DNA of 64,000 nt from JAHEFU01 sp041395205 (GTDB taxonomy: Bacteria; 4484-113; JAFGCY01), in NCBI GenBank assembly GCA_041395205.1, contig JAWLAZ010000004.1:1-64000 (forward strand), read 5' to 3'. A program made the position numbers and the translations under genes. The notes under the pieces were generated by a model. It saw only the letters and a list, made by a program, of their open reading frames with translations. It had not been told where the DNA came from and did not search any database. How positions within the stretch are numbered: the first letter of the stretch is position 1; the number at the start of each line of letters is the position of its first letter. Positions 33,807 through 42,852 of the stretch are shown piece by piece.

Positions 33807-36800
33807 ATGACCACAACAAGCAAGCTCAGAGCCGCTCTGGCGGCCATCATCATCACGGTTCTGGCCGGACTCGTTTCCTGCCAGGGCAACAGCGCCGGCG
33901 GCAATGGTGTCCGTCCGCGTTCACGCTCGGATGCCGGCACCTATGATGAGCGCCCCCATGAGGAAGTGCTCAGCCACCGTGACAGCGTGGACAGCGATGG
34001 CGGTGAGGTTGAATACCGCACGGCCAAGGTCACGGTGCCGCGCGGCGCGGTGAGTGAGCCGATCTTCCTCGAGATCTCAATTCCGGCGGAACCGCAGGAT
34101 GATGTCTTCCCCGAGTCCGCCTTCCAGCTCAGTCCGGACGGCGTGCAGCTCAAGAAGGATGCGCTGCTGAGCATCTCCTACTACAACGACGACATCCCGC
34201 AGGGCAAGGACGAGAAGGACATCGTGATCGTGCACAAGATCAACGGAGTCTGGGTCGAGCTTTCCAACAGCGAGGTCTTCATCCACGAGAATCTCGTGCA
34301 GGCGCCGATCAGCTATCTCGGGCTCTACGCGCTGCGCATCACGCATGAGGATCCGCGCGTCGTCAATCAGCCACCGGTTGCCAGTTTCGAGTTCAGCCGC
34401 GATCCCTTCCCGGAGCAGCTCGGTCTTGACCCCGATGAGGCCAGCAGGCAGCAGGCTGAGCAGGCGGTGAGCGGTGAGGTGCAGCCCTCCGAGGGAGAAG
34501 CTGCGGAAAGCGCCGAGGACGCCGGTGAGGACAAGGGCCCGAAGCCCCCCGGTGATCCCAACTTCGACCCTGACGCCGCCGGTCGTCCTCCCGGAGCACG
34601 CCCGATCAGCATGATTCCGCAGCGCCTGAGCGTCGGTGCCCAGGTCAGCCCGGAGGATCGCCAGCGCATGCAGGAAAGCGCCAGTGCCAACGTGGTGGAG
34701 GAGGATGTTCCTGAAGCCACGGCGGCGGCGGATGACGTGGCGATGACGGCTGAATCCCCCTTCGTGACCGTCTACTTCGATGCCAGCAAGAGCTATGACC
34801 CGGACGGGCATGTCGTGCAGTACGACTGGGACTTCGACAGCGACGGGATCTTCGACTACTCCAGTCATTCCAGCCCCTATGCCGAGCATACCTTCAAGCA
34901 CAACGGCGATTACAGCGTTGCCCTCAAGGTGACGGACAACGGCCGCTACAGCCAGGTCGGATTCGGCACCGGGCTGGTGCGCGCGCGCTCCAGCAGCGCT
35001 GAGCCCAAGGCACTCAGTGCCAACATCAGCGCTTACCCGCCCTTCGGAGACTGCCCACTGACGGTGCATTTCGCCAGCACGGTGACCGGTGGCACGGCCC
35101 CCTACAGCTACGAATGGACCTTCAGTGACGGTTCGGAAAGCAACCTGCCGAACCCCTACACGACATATGCCGATGTCGACGCGCACATCGTTTCCTACCG
35201 CGTCACCGACATCCTCGGTGAGGAGCTGACGGGACGGCTGAGTGTCAACGCCTGGAGCGGGCATGACCCGAGTGCACCGCTCGAGCGGATGCGCATGGAC
35301 ATTGAACCCAGCGTGCGCCGCGGTCAGGCACCGTTCATGGCAACCTTCAACCTGAATGTCGACCGCGCCACGGAACCGGTGACCTACCGCATCACCTTCG
35401 GAGACGAGGCACCGGATGAGCCGGAGACCGTCAGCCGCGGCCGGCTTGTCAACCACGAATACACGAACGCCGGCTTCTACATCGTCAAGATCATCGCCAC
35501 CGACGCGGACCTGCGCACGGCCACTACCTTCGCCACCGTCAATGCCTGGCCTTCTGAGAGCCCGCGCGACTTCACGCTGTCAACCGGGAATGTCGGCGCG
35601 GACCCCTTCGCCTTCGGTCACGAGATGACACTCGAATTCGACTACACCAATGCCAGCAAGCGCAGCCTGCAGTTCTACCCCGAGAACACGCCGCTGCCGG
35701 TCGGTGAGCTGACCTACCACTGGGATTTCGGCGACGGGACCTACAGCACCGACAAGAAGCCTGAGCATACCTTTGCCAAGGACGGAATCTATGAAGTACG
35801 GATGCGGGCCAGCGACGGCCTGCAGGCCTGGCAGCAGCGGATCTGGCTGCCGATCAGCGCTGAGGATCCCGCTGCGGCGATCCAGCGTCCGAGCTACATC
35901 GAGGGGCCGGCACCATTTGAGCTGGATCTCGATGCGATCGTGACCCGCGGCGAGGAACCGCTGCGCTACGACTGGTACATCGGCGACGACCGGCGCAGCG
36001 ACCCGAGCACCTGGTTCGCCTTCCAGCAGCCCGGGGAGTATGAGATCCGCCTCGACATCACCGACAAGTTCGACCAGCTGATCCACGCCCCGCCGGTCAA
36101 GATCCGTGTGCGGCCCGGACCGCTGGAGTATCGCCAGCCCGTGGCCGTGATCGAGCCGTTGACTGGCAGCACGCGTGCGGTTGTGATGGACTACACCGCT
36201 GCCAATGCCCTGCCCCTCTCCAGCCCCACCAATGAGGGAGGGATCGGCCGCGTGGACCTGAGCGCGGACGGAGCCTACATCGCGATCGTCAGCGATTTCG
36301 GCCTGCTTGTGAAGGAGGTCGCCAGCGGTGATCCCGTCGCCAGCTTCCTGCCTGACAACGGTGAGATCGTGGCCCTGCAGGCCGTGGAGGGTGGACGAGC
36401 CTATGTCTCGATCGAGACGGCCGGCGGGATCGAGACCTGGCTGGTCCGTCCTCCCTGCGATCCGCTGTTCATCTGCGACGGCTTCCTGTTTGACGCAAGC
36501 GGAATCGGCACGGTGCTGGCGGTCGGTGACAAGCTCGAGAAGAACTTCCGTGAGCTCCGCGTCGTCAGCGTGGACCCGGATGCCGGCCAGGTCGGCGAGC
36601 CGCTGCTGATCGGCAAGGCGGCGGAAGCCCGGCTGAGCCGTGATGGACGCTACCTGTTCCATATTGACGACAAGAGCCGCATCGTGCGCCGGCATGTCCC
36701 CAGCGGGGACGTGGAGTTCCTGGCAACTGGCGGCGACCGCAAGCAGGGACTGGCAGTCAGTGGCGACGGTGAGAGCATCGTCTTCGCCAGCCACAGCGGT

Positions 36801-37187
36801 GAGCGCAGCGACATCATCCTCGGACGCTACGACATGTCCGGCGTGTTCCAGCTTGCTTCCGTGACGGACCGTACCGGCTTCTACTCCGAGCACATGCTGC
36901 TCAACGGTGATGGTGGCTACCTGCTGGCCTACGGCTCACGCGATGAGCTGCTGGCTCTGGTACGCGGCGAGGACGGAGAGGCAACGGTCGCTGAAGACGA
37001 GATCGACGCCGAAGGTGATGACGACGATGCCCCGCAGTACAGCAGCGGTCCGCCCAGCCGTCGTGAGCGTTTCGGTGTGATCCGTCTCGATCTGAGCGGC
37101 TCGCCGGATGGCTGGAGCATCAGCACCGTCAACCCACGCTTCGTCACCGAAGGCGGTGCACAGTTCAGCATTGCCGGCCCGTTCTAA
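33807..37187 (+). CDS. PKD-repeat lipoprotein with C-terminal beta-propeller
   Basis: About 1126 residues from ATG 33807, which has GGCGGAG just upstream; the GTG at 33783 is less likely. Lipobox LVSC lies near residue 25. Next comes a ZU5-like beta domain (KVTVPRGAVSEPIFLEIS), an acidic Pro/Glu-rich linker (about 215-300), then four to five PKD-like modules with WDFDSDG, YEWTFSDGS and YHWDFGDGTYS. The last ~330 residues repeat patterns such as VDLSADGAYIAIVSD, as in WD40-like propellers. A TATAAT at 33751-33756 is a possible -10. Probably a cell-surface protein; no enzymatic motif seen. It overlaps the convergent gene end by four bases. Confidence 0.78.
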   Translation: MTTTSKLRAALAAIIITVLAGLVSCQGNSAGGNGVRPRSRSDAGTYDERPHEEVLSHRDSVDSDGGEVEYRTAKVTVPRGAVSEPIFLEISIPAEPQDDVFPESAFQLSPDGVQLKKDALLSISYYNDDIPQGKDEKDIVIVHKINGVWVELSNSEVFIHENLVQAPISYLGLYALRITHEDPRVVNQPPVASFEFSRDPFPEQLGLDPDEASRQQAEQAVSGEVQPSEGEAAESAEDAGEDKGPKPPGDPNFDPDAAGRPPGARPISMIPQRLSVGAQVSPEDRQRMQESASANVVEEDVPEATAAADDVAMTAESPFVTVYFDASKSYDPDGHVVQYDWDFDSDGIFDYSSHSSPYAEHTFKHNGDYSVALKVTDNGRYSQVGFGTGLVRARSSSAEPKALSANISAYPPFGDCPLTVHFASTVTGGTAPYSYEWTFSDGSESNLPNPYTTYADVDAHIVSYRVTDILGEELTGRLSVNAWSGHDPSAPLERMRMDIEPSVRRGQAPFMATFNLNVDRATEPVTYRITFGDEAPDEPETVSRGRLVNHEYTNAGFYIVKIIATDADLRTATTFATVNAWPSESPRDFTLSTGNVGADPFAFGHEMTLEFDYTNASKRSLQFYPENTPLPVGELTYHWDFGDGTYSTDKKPEHTFAKDGIYEVRMRASDGLQAWQQRIWLPISAEDPAAAIQRPSYIEGPAPFELDLDAIVTRGEEPLRYDWYIGDDRRSDPSTWFAFQQPGEYEIRLDITDKFDQLIHAPPVKIRVRPGPLEYRQPVAVIEPLTGSTRAVVMDYTAANALPLSSPTNEGGIGRVDLSADGAYIAIVSDFGLLVKEVASGDPVASFLPDNGEIVALQAVEGGRAYVSIETAGGIETWLVRPPCDPLFICDGFLFDASGIGTVLAVGDKLEKNFRELRVVSVDPDAGQVGEPLLIGKAAEARLSRDGRYLFHIDDKSRIVRRHVPSGDVEFLATGGDRKQGLAVSGDGESIVFASHSGERSDIILGRYDMSGVFQLASVTDRTGFYSEHMLLNGDGGYLLAYGSRDELLALVRGEDGEATVAEDEIDAEGDDDDAPQYSSGPPSRRERFGVIRLDLSGSPDGWSISTVNPRFVTEGGAQFSIAGPF

Positions 37188-37882
37188 TCGTCGTACACGC
37201 CCAGATAGGCCAGCAGGCGGACATGGATCGTCATCTGACAGCGGTAACTGATCAGGATCAGCGGCAGGGACAGGGGTGCGGAGATCATGATGATGGGCAG
37301 CAGCGGGAAGATCACGCAGCCCAGGCACTCATGTGACCATAGCCGGCCCATGAAACCCGTCAGCAGGCAGGCAATTGCCGCGCTGCGAATCCTGCCGTGA
37401 TCGCCGCGAGCCAGCTTGTCCAGCGCAGGATGCATCAGCGCGGAAGCACGTAGCTGCTGCTCCGGGGTCATCGGCAGATCGGGAACCAGCAGCCGGTACA
37501 GCCAGTTGCCGAGCATGGTCTCGCGCAGGTTCAGCCAGACTTCCTCCTCCATCGCCAGCATCTGGACGTCAGTCTCGCCGAAGTCCCGCATCATGCGCAG
37601 TTCCAGGCGCTGCCGGTCATGCTTCATCCAGACCCCGGCGTAGTGGCAGCACAGCCAGGTCAGCAAGGTCATGAACAGCAGCAGGCCGATGACGTTGACA
37701 GGATGATCCGGGTCTATGAATGCAAAGTGCTTCATCCCCGCCGTATACAGCAGTGGACTGAGGCAGAATGCCAACAGCCCGATGATCGTGAACACGATCG
37801 TGACGGAGTCTTCCTGATACCTGGATACACTGGCGGCCAGCCGGTCCAGCAGGGGCTCAATTCCTTCACGCTGCGAATCCAT
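37184..37882 (-). CDS. hypothetical membrane protein
   Basis: 232 residues with hydrophobic segments at about 27-50, 63-85, 162-180 and 190-210. Charged helices lie between the second and third. A Cys-containing stretch SHECLGCVIFPLLP precedes the last membrane segments. The layout (paired N-terminal helices, soluble middle, Cys-bearing C-terminal membrane part) resembles that of the 38759 gene, so the two may be distant relatives. No known family. AATAAT lies eight bases before ATG 37882 on the minus strand. Confidence 0.6.
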   Translation of the reverse strand: MDSQREGIEPLLDRLAASVSRYQEDSVTIVFTIIGLLAFCLSPLLYTAGMKHFAFIDPDHPVNVIGLLLFMTLLTWLCCHYAGVWMKHDRQRLELRMMRDFGETDVQMLAMEEEVWLNLRETMLGNWLYRLLVPDLPMTPEQQLRASALMHPALDKLARGDHGRIRSAAIACLLTGFMGRLWSHECLGCVIFPLLPIIMISAPLSLPLILISYRCQMTIHVRLLAYLGVYDD

Positions 37883-37891
37883 CCGTGAAGA

Positions 37892-38623
37892 TTATTGCAG
37901 GCTGCCCAGCCGGCCGGAAGGCAGCACGCCTGGAATACGGCGTGCAGCTTCCTCATCCAGCAGGCAGTGAATCGCCATCAGGGGCCAGACCAGTCCGAAT
38001 CCAAGGGCCCAGCAGAGCTCGAACAACGGGACGCCGAGCACCCAGCTGGAATGGATCTCGGCCCGCTCCCAGGCCAGGCTGAAATGCGGCCAGATCCAGA
38101 AGCTGAGCCTGATCAGCAGGGCGTAGATCAGGGTGAAGCCCAGACTGCCGAGCATGCTGCCGGCGATGAAGCGCCGGCGCTTCCAGGACAGCAGGATGCC
38201 CGTGGCGGCCACTCCTGCGAGTGTACTGATCATCACCGGCGTGCCCGGTACTCCGAAGCGTACGCCATAGCCGATGGCAATCCCGATCAGCGAGTAGACG
38301 AAGTACCGACGCCAGACCAGGGCCTGGTCGGTGCAGACCGTGTAGGTCCCGGCCTGGAAGAAGAGCAGCATGCGCGTTGCCAGCACACCACCCGCGAAGG
38401 AAAAGAGCAGGTCCTCGGGACTGGTGATGAAGTGGAAGCTCAGACGCGGGTTCCAGTACTGCGGGATGTATTCGAAACTGAACAGGCCGTAGGGGATGCA
38501 GAGCAGACCGGCGAACAGCAGCAGCCGGCCATTGCGACGCGAGGTCAGCACGGAAAGGGCTGCCAGCAGCAGCATGATCAGGCACATGCCCAGATAGGGA
38601 TGTGCATTGAGATACACCAGCAC
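37892..38623 (-). CDS. polytopic membrane protein, possible lycopene-cyclase-domain type
   Basis: About 243 residues from GTG 38623; six to eight hydrophobic segments. Two segments, TSPEDLLFSFAGG and LGVPLFELCWALGFGLVWPL, resemble the repeated IP-x-E-E-x-x-F motif of heterodimeric CrtYc/CrtYd-type lycopene cyclases, though the second lacks the second acidic residue. The frame extends to TTG 38650, but those codons contain a TATAAT that sits exactly six bases before GTG 38623, so the shorter form is preferred. No carotenoid genes are nearby, so the enzymatic role is unproven. Confidence 0.55.
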   Translation of the reverse strand: MLVYLNAHPYLGMCLIMLLLAALSVLTSRRNGRLLLFAGLLCIPYGLFSFEYIPQYWNPRLSFHFITSPEDLLFSFAGGVLATRMLLFFQAGTYTVCTDQALVWRRYFVYSLIGIAIGYGVRFGVPGTPVMISTLAGVAATGILLSWKRRRFIAGSMLGSLGFTLIYALLIRLSFWIWPHFSLAWERAEIHSSWVLGVPLFELCWALGFGLVWPLMAIHCLLDEEAARRIPGVLPSGRLGSLQ

Positions 38624-38629
38624 AATGCA

Positions 38630-38635
38630 ATTATA
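38630..38635 (-). promoter_or_regulatory. -10 element that fixes the start at 38623
   Basis: TATAAT on the minus strand, then TGCATT, then GTG 38623. Confidence 0.65.
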
Positions 38636-38758
38636 TGCCAGACATGGCAAGTCGTGGCATCATTCAAGCAGCAAATTCCGCCGTCTCGTCAGATAGTCGG
38701 CGAATTCACAAGCGAAGAAATGAGCAAATGTGAGATCAGTGACTACCCCCAGTAAGAA

Positions 38759-39694
38759 TCAGATCGCCGGAACGTCCCCACTTCCGGCGAAGCGGTCCTC
38801 AAGCAGGTAGTCAATCGTGCAGACCAGCCTGGCAACACGGTACAGGTGGTAGTTGGCAGTGATGATGGTGGCCGGCAGAGTGAAGATCCACAGCGAACCG
38901 CTCAGACAGCAGCAGGCGCAGCAGGAATATGGCGACCAGCGGCTGACCTGGTGGTTCCAGCTGCCGTGGAACAGCGAGGCGTTGTCAAGCCGGCCGGGCC
39001 CGTAGCTGAGCTGCACGATGCTGTTCCAGTAGCAGGAACTGAATTCGAGCTGCTGCTCCAGGGTCTTCGGCCGGGACGGGCTGATCCATTTCAGCGAGGG
39101 GATGTCATTCACCGCGTCGATGATGATGAAGGTGAAGTCCTCCTCAGCCACGACCCGCAGGAAGTCCGTGTGGTGCAGGTAGCTTTCCGCCATGCGGTAG
39201 CGCGTGAGATGCATGCCGTTGATCCAGCGCCGGATGCTGCCACCCAGGGCATAGGCCAGGGAGACGCCCGCGATCAGGCCGATTGCCAGACCGATGAACG
39301 GGAAAATGAACATCCACATTTCGTCACCGGAACCGCTGCCGGGACCGCTTCCGCTGGCAATGCCGCTGGAGACCGCGAACATCATCATGAAGATCTGCCC
39401 GATGTAATACATGACGTAGATCATGATCACCACAACCATGATCTGCACGATCGAGCTGAGCGCATTGTGCAGCTTCATGGCCTTGTCCCGCAGGGCCATC
39501 AGGCGGATGCGGTAGTCCGGTTTGTCACGCTTTGGGTCGTAGGCCTGGCTGGGAGGTGGTGCAGCTTTTGCTGTGTCTGGAGGCACTTGTGCTGCTTGCG
39601 GCTCCGCGGCATTATCGCTGCCCGGCAGCACCTGGTCTCCGGGGAGCATCTCGGGGCCTTCCCCCGGCAGCCTGTCTTCTGGCCTGTCCATCAA
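38759..39694 (-). CDS. hypothetical membrane protein with C-terminal cysteine cluster
   Basis: 311 residues. A Pro/Ala-rich cytoplasmic N-terminus (1-60), two hydrophobic segments (about 82-112 and 128-150, with a Gly/Ser-rich link), a soluble middle with FTFIIIDAVNDIP, and a C-terminal hydrophobic part that starts with SCCACCCLSG (Cys 258, 259, 261, 262, 263). The cysteine run could bind metal or be acylated. No family recognised. The start is TTG 39694 or the next codon ATG 39691; TAGAAT lies nine bases upstream of the TTG. Confidence 0.55.
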   Translation of the reverse strand: MMDRPEDRLPGEGPEMLPGDQVLPGSDNAAEPQAAQVPPDTAKAAPPPSQAYDPKRDKPDYRIRLMALRDKAMKLHNALSSIVQIMVVVIMIYVMYYIGQIFMMMFAVSSGIASGSGPGSGSGDEMWMFIFPFIGLAIGLIAGVSLAYALGGSIRRWINGMHLTRYRMAESYLHHTDFLRVVAEEDFTFIIIDAVNDIPSLKWISPSRPKTLEQQLEFSSCYWNSIVQLSYGPGRLDNASLFHGSWNHQVSRWSPYSCCACCCLSGSLWIFTLPATIITANYHLYRVARLVCTIDYLLEDRFAGSGDVPAI

Positions 39695-39833
39695 CTGTCA
39701 GACATTCTACTCTGCGCCCGGGGTTTCAGTGGCACGGCGAGCTGCCTGATGGCCTGGCCAGGTGCTGCGGCGCATTACAATATAGTCAGCCGGGAGCCGA
39801 TATCAGATACCATCAGCTCCACGGAGGAATCTG

Positions 39834-40028
39834 ATGCCTTTGTATGAATACCGTTGCAAGGATTGCGGGGCCGAATTCGAGGCCCTGGTCGGTCGCACGG
39901 AGACCGATCCGGTTGAGTGCGAGCAGTGTCACTCAAGTAAGACCGAGCGCATCGCGTCCACCTTCTCCTGCTGCGGCAGCAGTAGCAGCAGCGACAGTGG
40001 GATGGTGCAGGCGCCGCTGGGCTGTTGA
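39834..40028 (+). CDS. FmdB-type zinc ribbon protein
   Basis: 64 residues beginning MPLYEYRCKDCGAEFE, with CxxC pairs at C8/C11 and C29/C32 that should bind one zinc, as in FmdB/CxxC_CxxC_SSSS proteins. The tail carries the Cys-Cys and the Ser-rich stretch typical of the family. ATG has GGAGGA five bases upstream. Proposed as a regulatory protein in FmdB; function elsewhere unknown. Confidence 0.9.
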   Translation: MPLYEYRCKDCGAEFEALVGRTETDPVECEQCHSSKTERIASTFSCCGSSSSSDSGMVQAPLGC

Positions 40029-40120
40029 AGACGGCCGGACTAGGCCCGTGTGGCCTGACTGAAACCCCGCAAGGCAAGCTGGCGTCCTAACGAGCGCCAC
40101 CACAAAAAGGAGCAGCGGGT

Positions 40121-40753
40121 ATGGATTTCCCCCAAGTTCTTGTGATGATCCTGATGGCCGTGTCACTGAGCGCGGCTGCCGGACTGCGGGCCTTCCTGCC
40201 GCTGTTCGCGATTTCGCTGCTGTCCAACACCGGACACATCACCCTTGCCAGCAGCTTCCAGTGGCTGTCCAGCACCGAGGCGGTGATCGTCTTCGGGCTG
40301 GCCGTCGTGCTGGAAATCGCCGCTGACAAGATCCCCGGCCTGGACAACACCCTCGACGGCATCGGCCTGGTGGTCAAGCCCCTGGCCGCCGCCCTGCTCA
40401 GCACCAGCCTGATCACCGGGATGGACCCGCTGCTGGCAATGGTGCTCGGGCTGATCATCGGCGGCAGCGTGGCCGGCACGATCCACTATGGCAAGGCGCA
40501 TCTGCGGGCGGGCTCAACGATGCTCACCGCTGGTGCCGGCAACCCCGTACTCTCCCTGCTGGAGGACGGCATCTCCATCGTCGGCACCACCCTCGGGATC
40601 TGGCTGCCGGTGCTGATCGGCGCCTTCGTGCTGCTCGGGATGTGGATGCTCGGCCGGCGGATCATGCGCCGCCATCGCCGCAGTGTGACCGCCACCGTGC
40701 ATGGCCCGGACGGCGAACTGATCACGGAGACCGACGCCCGCAGCCTCAGCTGA
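40121..40753 (+). CDS. DUF4126 family membrane protein
   Basis: 210 residues with four to five hydrophobic segments. The N-terminus SLSAAAGLRAFLPLF and the later AGTIHYGKAHLRAGST and NPVLSLLEDG segments match DUF4126 proteins. The function of the family is unknown. Start ATG 40121 has AAGGAG 12 bases upstream. It sits between the zinc ribbon gene and the CCA enzyme gene without clear operon ties. Confidence 0.75.
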   Translation: MDFPQVLVMILMAVSLSAAAGLRAFLPLFAISLLSNTGHITLASSFQWLSSTEAVIVFGLAVVLEIAADKIPGLDNTLDGIGLVVKPLAAALLSTSLITGMDPLLAMVLGLIIGGSVAGTIHYGKAHLRAGSTMLTAGAGNPVLSLLEDGISIVGTTLGIWLPVLIGAFVLLGMWMLGRRIMRRHRRSVTATVHGPDGELITETDARSLS

Positions 40754-40764
40754 GCTGCGCGTGA

Positions 40765-40770
40765 GATACT
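40765..40770 (+). promoter_or_regulatory. -10 element for leaderless cca
   Basis: GATACT eight bases before TTG 40779, with no ribosome binding site between. Confidence 0.5.
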
Positions 40771-40778
40771 AGGCCGGT

Positions 40779-42161
40779 TTGACGCAGCGCGGACAACAAC
40801 TGCTCGACGAGATCAACCTGGCCTTCCCCGTCGACCGGCGACACATCCTCGAACGCCTGGCAACGGCGGCACGCCGCAGCGGACTGCGCATCGCGCTCGT
40901 CGGCGGCCTGCCCCGCGAGGCTCTTCGCTGTCTGGGGGGACAGCGCCCACGCGAGAACCTCTACGACGAACTGCGTGACATCGACGTGGTGGTGGAGGGT
41001 GATGCGATCCACTTCGCCCGCGAACTCTACCGCAACCTGCCCGGCGAACTGGTTGTCAACGAAGCCTTCGGCACGGCCACACTCGCTACGGAAGGCATCG
41101 CGATCGATCTGACCAGCAGCCGCCGCGAAAGCTACAGTGCACCCGGCCAACTGCCGGAAGTCGACACCGGCGGCGTGCGCATCGAGGAGGATCTGCTGCG
41201 GCGCGACTTCAGTGTCAACGCGGTGGCGGTCGAACTCAGCCCGGACCAGGGTGTGCTGCTCGACCCGCTTGGTGGAGAGGCCGACCTGCGTGCCCGCCAG
41301 GTACGCATCCTGCACAGCGCTTCCTTCCATGACGACCCGACCCGGCTGTTCCGGGCCCTGCGCTACAGCATCCGCCTCAATGCGGAACTGGAGCCGGCCA
41401 GCATGGCTGCCTTCCACCGCGCCATCGAGGAGGATATGCTGGCAACACTCAGCCCTGAGCGGGTGCGCTACGAACTGGAGTGCATCTGCCGCGAGGAGCG
41501 CTGGCATGAGATCTGGGCAGTGATGGACCTGGCTCAGATCCTGCCGGGCCTGCATGAGGCTCTGGGTGGGATCAGTTCCTGGTGGACCCTGGAACAGGGC
41601 AGCTCGCTGGACATCGTACTGCGCAACCAGCGCGAGGTGCTGGACAGCACTGAGCTGGAACCCTGGCTAGTGCGCCTGGCCTGGGCAACGCTGTCCATGC
41701 GCGACATCTGGTTCGAGGCGGCGATGAACCGCATCGGGATCTTCCCCCGTCATATCCGCAGCATGCAGACCGCGCGCCACCTGCTGATCAGTGTCCCCGA
41801 ACGCCTGTCCAGTGAGATGCAGCCCAGCGCCATTGTGGACGTGCTGGAGCATTTCCCGCGCGGGAGCGTGGCCCTGGCGATGCTGATCCACATGCCCGTG
41901 GACGACCGCGGCGTTTCCACCCGGCGTGCGATGCTCAACTACCTGCTGGACTACAGCCAGGTGCGGCCGGAACTCAGCGGCCATGAGCTGATCCGCCTCG
42001 GGATTCCCGCGGGCCCGGCCGTCGGGGAATGCCACCGCCGGCTGCGCGCCCTGCGCCTGGACGGGCATATCGTCTCTGTGGAGGATGAAAGAAATATCGT
42101 CATGCGCATGGTAAACCTCGGTGAGTCCTCCGCCGATCAAGCAACTACGGACGGTGACTGA
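40779..42161 (+). CDS. cca: CCA-adding enzyme / poly(A) polymerase family nucleotidyltransferase
   Basis: Adds or repairs the tRNA 3' CCA, or a related activity. Landmarks: LVGG (41-43), catalytic D67 and D69 in RDIDVVVEG, RRDFSVNAVAV, and the head-neck motif DPTRLFRALRYS. The usual VGG-x-VRD reads VGGLPRE here, so the Asp after Arg is replaced by Glu; the two catalytic Asp are intact. 460 residues from TTG 40779, which is the only start that keeps the N-terminal helix. Followed after six bases by the M50 protease gene, so likely an operon with it. Confidence 0.87.
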   Translation: MTQRGQQLLDEINLAFPVDRRHILERLATAARRSGLRIALVGGLPREALRCLGGQRPRENLYDELRDIDVVVEGDAIHFARELYRNLPGELVVNEAFGTATLATEGIAIDLTSSRRESYSAPGQLPEVDTGGVRIEEDLLRRDFSVNAVAVELSPDQGVLLDPLGGEADLRARQVRILHSASFHDDPTRLFRALRYSIRLNAELEPASMAAFHRAIEEDMLATLSPERVRYELECICREERWHEIWAVMDLAQILPGLHEALGGISSWWTLEQGSSLDIVLRNQREVLDSTELEPWLVRLAWATLSMRDIWFEAAMNRIGIFPRHIRSMQTARHLLISVPERLSSEMQPSAIVDVLEHFPRGSVALAMLIHMPVDDRGVSTRRAMLNYLLDYSQVRPELSGHELIRLGIPAGPAVGECHRRLRALRLDGHIVSVEDERNIVMRMVNLGESSADQATTDGD

Positions 42162-42167
42162 GCCACT

Positions 42168-42833
42168 ATGCATTTTGACCTTTTGTACTTCCTGACCGCG
42201 ATCCCGCTGATCCTGCTTTCGCTGGCGCTGCACGAGTACGGGCATGCGGCGATGGCCAATGCGCTGGGTGACCCCACCCCGCGCCTGCAGGGCCGCGTGA
42301 CCCTCAACCCGATCAAGCACCTGGACCCCGCGGGAACGATCATGATCGTCATGTCGAGCTTCATGGGCTTCGGCTTCGGCTGGGGCAAGCCGGTTCAGAC
42401 CAACCCGACCTACTACAGCAACTACCGCCGGGACACGATCCTCGTGGCCATCGCCGGTCCGGCGATGAACCTCTGCCAGCTGATGCTGACCGTCGGCATT
42501 GCCAATGTGCTCTTCACCATGGGCGCGGAGATCGGCAGCTGGGGGCACCTCGTGCTGCGGATCTTCATCATGATCAACATCGTGCTGATGTTCTTCAACC
42601 TGATCCCCCTGCCCCCGCTGGATGGCGGACATGTGGCCTCGATGCTGCTCCCGCATCCCTACGGCCGCCAGCTGCAGGAACTCGGAATGCGCGGCGTGAC
42701 CTTCCTGATCCTGATGGCGCTGATGTTCACAGGCCTCTTGAGCCTGTACCTCGGCTTCATCGTGAACTGGGTACTGCGCCTGATCGGTTCGGGCTTCGGC
42801 AATGACTTCGTCTCCTGGCTGCTCGCCGGCTGA
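42168..42833 (+). CDS. site-2 protease family (M50) membrane metalloprotease
   Basis: 221 residues, about six hydrophobic segments. Zinc motif HEYGH at H22-H26 in the first membrane segment, and NLIPLPPLDGGH with D152 as third ligand, as in rhomboid-sized minimal S2P proteins. It has no PDZ domain. Probably cleaves a membrane-bound substrate such as an anti-sigma factor, but none is seen here. Lies six bases after cca and just ahead of scpA. Confidence 0.9.
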   Translation: MHFDLLYFLTAIPLILLSLALHEYGHAAMANALGDPTPRLQGRVTLNPIKHLDPAGTIMIVMSSFMGFGFGWGKPVQTNPTYYSNYRRDTILVAIAGPAMNLCQLMLTVGIANVLFTMGAEIGSWGHLVLRIFIMINIVLMFFNLIPLPPLDGGHVASMLLPHPYGRQLQELGMRGVTFLILMALMFTGLLSLYLGFIVNWVLRLIGSGFGNDFVSWLLAG

Positions 42834-42838
42834 GGCGG

Positions 42839-42844
42839 TATAAT
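42839..42844 (+). promoter_or_regulatory. -10 element for leaderless scpA
   Basis: TATAAT eight bases before GTG 42853; it begins six bases after the stop of the M50 gene. Confidence 0.65.
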
Positions 42845-42852
42845 CGCAGCGC

